From: Crossaster papposus
Lineage: Eukaryota > Echinodermata > Asteroidea > Velatida > Solasteridae
DNA length: 64,000 nucleotides
Assembly: GCA_037893245.1 (NCBI GenBank)
Contig: JBAIAA010000543.1
Coordinates: 620,001-684,000, forward strand
Reading direction: 5' to 3'
Within the stretch, counting starts at the first letter, position 1, and each line of letters starts with the position of its first letter. Made by a program: the position numbers and the translations under genes. This document shows positions 59,301 through 64,000 of the stretch, in pieces. The notes below the pieces were generated by a model that searched no databases, was not told the origin of the DNA, and saw nothing but the letters and a program-made list of their open reading frames with translations.

Positions 59301-62300
59301 GTCTGATCTACACCTCACCCAGCCTGCTCAGAAGGAACAGCAGAGGTAGAAGACAGAGATAGAGTATATCCACGTGTCTGATCTACACCTCACTCAGCCT
59401 GCTCGGAAGGAACAGCAGAGCTAGAAGACAGAGATAGAGTATATCCACGTGCCTCACTCACCTTGCTCAGAAAGAACAGCAGGGGTAGAAGACAGAGATA
59501 GAGTATATCCACGTGTCTAACTCAGCCTACTCAGAAGGAACAGCAGAGATAGAAGACAGAGATAGAGTATATCCACGTGTCTCACTCAGCCTGCTCAGAA
59601 GGAACAGCAGAGGTAGAAGACAGAGCTAGTGTATATCCACGTGTCTGATCTACACCTCACTCAGGCTGCTCAAAAGGAACAGCAGAGGTAGAAGACAGAG
59701 ATAGAGTATATCCACGTGTCTGATCTACACCTCACTCAACCTGCTCAGAAGGAACAGCAGAGGTAGAAGACAGAGATAGAGTATATCCACGTGTCTGATC
59801 TACACCTCACTCAACCTGCTCAGAAGGAACAGCAGAGGTAGAAGACAGAGATAGAGTATATCCACGTGTCTGATCTACACCTCACTCAGCCTGCTCAGAA
59901 GGAACAGCAGAGATAGAAGACAGAGATAGAGTATATCCACGTGTCTCACTCGCCTTGCTCAGAAGGAACAGCAGCGGTAGAATACAGAGATAGAGTATAT
60001 CCACGTGTCTAACTCAGCCTACTCAGAAGGAACAGCAGAGGTAGAAGACAGAGATAGAGTATATCCACGTGTCTCACTCACCTTGATCAGAAGGAACAGC
60101 AGAGGTAGAAGACAGAGATAGATTATATCCTCGTGTCTCACTCAGCCTGCTCAGAAGGAACAGCAGATGTAGAAGACAAAGATAGAGTATATCCACGTGT
60201 CTCACTCAGCCTGCTCAAAAGGAACAGCAGAGGTAGAAGACAGATATAGAGTATATCCACGTGTCTGATCTACACCTCACTCAGCCTGCTCAGAAGGAAC
60301 AGCAGAGGTAGAAGACAGAGATAGAGTATATCCACGTGTCTGATCTACACCTCACTCAGCCTGCTCAGAAGGAACAGCACAGGTAGAAGTCAGAGATAGA
60401 GTATATCCACGTGTCTCACTCAGGCTGCTCAGACGGAACAGCAGAGGTAGAAGACAGATATAGAGTATATCCACGTGTCTGATCTACACCTCACTCAGCC
60501 TGCTCAGAAGGAACAGCAGAGATAGAAGACAGAGATAGAGTATATCCACGTGGATCACTTAGCCTGCTCAGAAGGAACAGCAGAGGTAGAAGACAGAGAT
60601 AGAGTATACCCACGTGTCTCACTCACCTTGCTCAGAAGGAACAGCAGGGGTAGAAGACAGAGATAGATTATATCCTCGTGTCTCACTCAGCCTGCTCAGA
60701 AGGAACAGCAGAGGTAAAAGACAGAGATAGAGTATATCCACGTGTCTCACTCAGCCTGCTCAAAAGGAACAGCAGAGGTAGAAGACAGAGATAGAGTATA
60801 TCCACGTGTCTGATCTACACCTCACTCAGCCTGCTCAGAAGGAACAGCAGAAGTAGAAGACAGAGATAGAGTATATCCACGTGTCTGATCTACACCTCAC
60901 TCAGCCTGCTCAGAAGGAACAGCAGAGGTAGAAGACAGAGGTAGAGTATATCCACGTGTCTTACTCAGACTGCTCAGACGGAACAGCAGAGGTAGAAGAC
61001 AGATATAGAGTATATCCACGTGTCTGATCTACACTTCACCCAGCCTGCTCAGAAGGAACAGCAGAGGTAGAAGACAGAGATAGAGTATATCCACGTGTCT
61101 GATCTACACCTCACTCAGCCTGCTCAGAAGGAACAGCAGAGGTAGAAGACAGAGATAGAGTATATCCACGTGTCTCACTCACCTTGATCAGAAGGAACAG
61201 CAGAGGTAGAAGACAGAGATAGATTATATCCTCGTGTCTCACTCAGCCTGCTCAGAAGGAACAGCAGAGGTAGAAGACAGAGATAGAGTATATCCACGTG
61301 TCTCACTCAGCCTGCTCAAAAGGAACAGCAGAGGTAGAAGACAGAGATAGAGTATATCCACGTGTCTGATCTACACCTCACTCAGCCTGCTCAGAAGGAA
61401 CAGCAGAGGTAGAAGACAGAGATAGAGTATATCCACGTGTCTGATCTACACCTCACTCAGCCTGCTCAGAAGGAACAGCTCAGGTAGAAGTCAGAGATAG
61501 AGTATATCCACGTGTCTCACTCAGGCTGCTCAGACGGAACAGCAGAGGTAGAAGACAGATATAGAGTATATCCACGTGTCTGATCTACACCTCACTCAGC
61601 CTGCTCAGAAGGAACAGCAGAGATAGAAGACAGAGATAGAGTATATCCACGTGGATCACTTAGCCTGCTCAGAAGGAACAGCAGAGGTAGAAGACAGAGA
61701 TAGATTATACCCACGTGTCTCACTCACCTTGCTCAGAAGGAACAGCAGGGGTAGAAGACAGAGATAGAGTATATCCACGTGTCTAACTCAGCCTACTCAG
61801 AAGGAACAGCAAAGGTAGAAGACAGAGATAGAGTATATCCACGTGTCTCACTCACCTTGATCAGAAGGAACAGCAGAGGTAGAAGACAGAGATAGATTAT
61901 ATCCTCGTGTCTCACTCAGCCTGCTCAGAAGGAACAGCAGAGGTAAAAGACAGAGATAGAGTATATCCACGTGTCTCACTCAGCCTGCTCAAAAGGAACA
62001 GCAGAGGTAGAAGACAGAGATAGAGTATATCCACGTGTCTGATCTACACCTCACTCAGCCTGCTCAGAAGGAACAGCAGAAGTAGAAGACAGAGATAGAG
62101 TATATCCACGTGTCTGATCTACACCTCACTCAGCCTGCTCAGAAGGAACAGCAGAGGTAGAAGACAGAGGTAGAGTATATCCACGTGTCTTACTCAGGCT
62201 GCTCAGACGGAACAGCAGAGGTAGAAGACAGATATAGAGTATATCCACGTGTCTGATCTACACCTCACCCAGCCTGCTCAGAAGGAACAGCAGAGGTAGA

Positions 62301-63603
62301 AGACAGAGATAGAGTATATCCACGTGTCTGATCTACACCTCACTCAGCCTGCTCAGAAGGAACAGCAGAGCTAGAAGACAGAGATAGAGTATATCCACGT
62401 GCCTCACTCACCTTGCTCAGAAAGAACAGCAGGGGTAGAAGACAGAGATAGAGTATATCCACGTGTCTAACTCAGCCTACTCAGAAGGAACAGCAGAGAT
62501 AGAAGACAGAGATAGAGTATATCCACGTGTCTCACTCAGCCTGCTCAGAAGGAACAGCAGAGGTAGAAGACAGAGCTAGTGTATATCCACGTGTCTGATC
62601 TACACCTCACTCAGGCTGCTCAAAAGGAACAGCAGAGGTAGAAGACAGAGATAGAGTATATCCACGTGTCTGATCTACACCTCACTCAACCTGCTCAGAA
62701 GGAACAGCAGAGGTAGAAGACAGAAATAGAGTATATCCACGTGTCTGATCTACACCTCACTCAGCCTGCTCAGAAGGAACAGCAGAGATAGAAGACAGAG
62801 ATAGAGTATATCCACGTGTCTCACTCAGCCTGCTCAGAAGGAACAGCAGAGGTAGAAGACAGAGATAGAGTATACCCACGTGTCTCACTCACCTTGATCA
62901 GAAGGAATAGCAGGGGTAGAAGACAGAGATAGAGTATATCCACGTGTCTAACTCAGCCTACTCAGAAGGAACAGCAGAGGTAGAAGACAGAGATAGAGTA
63001 TATCCACGTGTCTCACTCACCTTGATCAGAAGGAACAGCAGAGGTAGAAGACAGATATAGATTATATCCTCGTGTCTCACTCAGCCTGCTCAGAAGGAAC
63101 AGCAGAGGTAGAAGACAGAGATAGAGTATTTCCACGTGTCTCATTCAGCCTGCTCAAAAGGAACAGCAGAGGTAGAAGACAGAGATAAAGTATATCCACG
63201 TGTCTGATCTACACCTCACTCAGCCTGCTCAGAAGGAACAGCAGAGGTAGAAGACAGAGATAGAGTATTTCCACGTGTCTGATCTACACCTCACTCAGCC
63301 TGCTCAGCAGGAACACCAGAGGTAGAAGACAGAGATAGAGTATATCCACGTGTCTCACTCAGCCTGCTCAGAAGGAACAGCAGAGGTAGAAGACAGAGAT
63401 AGAGTATACCCACGTGTCTCACTCACCTTGCTCAGAAGGAACAGCAGGGGTAGAAGACAGAGATAGAGTATATCCACGTGTCTGATCTACACCTCACTCA
63501 GGCTGCTCAAAAGGAACAGCAGAGGTAGAAGACAGAGATAGAGTATATCCACGTGTCTGATCTACACCTCACTCAACCTGCTCAGAAGGAACAGCAGAGG
63601 TAG

Positions 63604-63825
63604 AAGACAGAGATAGAGTATATCCACGTGTCTGATCTACACCTCGCTCAGCCTGCTCAGAAGGAACAGCCGAGAGAGAAGAAAGAGATGGAGTATATCC
63701 ACGTGTCTGATTTACACCTCGCTCAGCCTGCCAAGAACGAACAGCTAAGGGAGAAGAAAGAGATGGAGTATATTCAAGTGTCTGATCTACACCTCGCTCA
63801 GCCTGCTCAGAAGGAACAGCAGAGG
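63604..63825 (+). CDS. Coding-like 25-codon repeat units in the satellite (ORF remnant)
   Basis: 74 codons open between the stops at 63601 and 63826. Two 75-bp units starting at 63676 and 63751 begin GAGAAGAAAGAGATGGAG (EKKEME), where ordinary array units have tagaagacagagatagag (stop-KTEIE). Each 75-bp unit is exactly 25 codons, including SDLHLAQPAQKEQ and EYIHV. The two units have several silent or conservative differences from each other and from the array (tta for cta, AKNEQL for AQKEQQ, IQV for IHV). No promoter, ATG start or splice site supports an expressed gene here. It may be a surviving piece of the coding repeat from which the satellite grew, or a chance stop-free variant. The peptide is Lys/Glu/Gln-rich; I do not recognise it. 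Confidence 0.45.
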
Positions 63826-64000
63826 TAGAAGACAGAGATAGAGTATATCCACGTGTCTGATCTACACCTCACTCAGCCTGCTCAGAAGGAACAGCAGAGG
63901 TAGAAGACAGAGATAGAGTATATCCACGTGTCTCACTCAGGCTGCTCAGACGGAACAGCAGAGGTAGAAGACAGAGATAGAGTATATCCACGTGTCTGAT

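Larger units (their letters stand above)
38644..64000. repeat. Satellite array block 4 (64/75-bp units)
   Basis: 25.4 kb of the same 64/75-bp family, continuing past the right window edge. It is richer in recent higher-order duplications than block 1. A unit type not noticed in the earlier blocks, with gtggatcac in place of gtgtctcac, occurs at 48837, 49916, 50729, 52098, 52911, 54675, 55488, 56922, 58697, 60547 and 61648. A related agtagatcac form occurs near 45942. A one-base-longer variant (caaaagggaac) recurs with it between about 47477 and 59195. Near 63.6 kb the units become divergent and coding-like. Confidence 0.97.

Noticed and set aside
1..64000. Centromeric identity of the satellite
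   Set aside because: Long higher-order satellite arrays are compatible with a centromere, but nothing here (no CENP-B-box-like motif recognised, no chromatin data) supports it over ordinary minisatellite expansion.

Overview
This window comes from a eukaryotic genome, most likely a marine invertebrate animal. It carries non-LTR retrotransposons with an APE-type endonuclease plus reverse transcriptase, small terminal-inverted-repeat elements, a short TTAGGG-like run, and no operon-like packing. I see no bacterial gene, host exon with splice signals, tRNA, rRNA or CRISPR array. Lancelets, echinoderms, hemichordates and molluscs are all compatible; the sequence alone does not decide.

About 47.8 kb of the 64 kb is one satellite (minisatellite) family in four blocks: 1-12147, 15323-23037, 29528-32155 and 38644-64000, roughly 690 units in all. 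Units come in two lengths, 75 bp and 64 bp, that differ by an 11-bp block (gatctacacct). Mixed 64/75 strings are re-duplicated as higher-order repeats (for example offsets of 2375/2450, 3606, 951, 2522 and 813 bp). Most units hold the palindrome CACGTG. Near the right edge (63604-63825) two divergent 75-bp units read through as 25-codon units without the stop seen in the ordinary units. This suggests the array grew from a coding repeat.

Three large insertions interrupt the satellite. (1) 12148-15322, minus strand: a 5'-truncated Jockey-superfamily LINE with an (AAAT)n tail and an endonuclease/RT ORF broken by one frameshift. (2) 23038-29527 and (3) 32156-38643: two almost identical copies of a 6.5-kb composite element. 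Its ends are imperfect terminal inverted repeats beginning TAGTCT, flanked by a 9-bp target duplication (CACCTCACC) of satellite sequence. Nested inside are a 484-bp MITE-like element built from CGACTAGTCG palindromes, a 672-bp fold-back block of CCGGAT/CTACGG motifs with its own inverted ends, a poly(T) tract, and an L2/CR1-like LINE with an intact 1099-residue ORF and an (ATT)n tail. The two copies share flanking satellite as well, so they reflect one insertion followed by a 9.12-kb tandem duplication (junction near 31100), not two insertions.

The only functional-looking proteins are the LINE ORF2 products (two intact, one frameshifted). The rest is satellite and non-autonomous transposon DNA. 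No cellular pathway is encoded here. The most unusual features are the apparently coding origin of the satellite, the unassigned TAGTCT element with nested fold-back blocks, and the recent segmental duplication.
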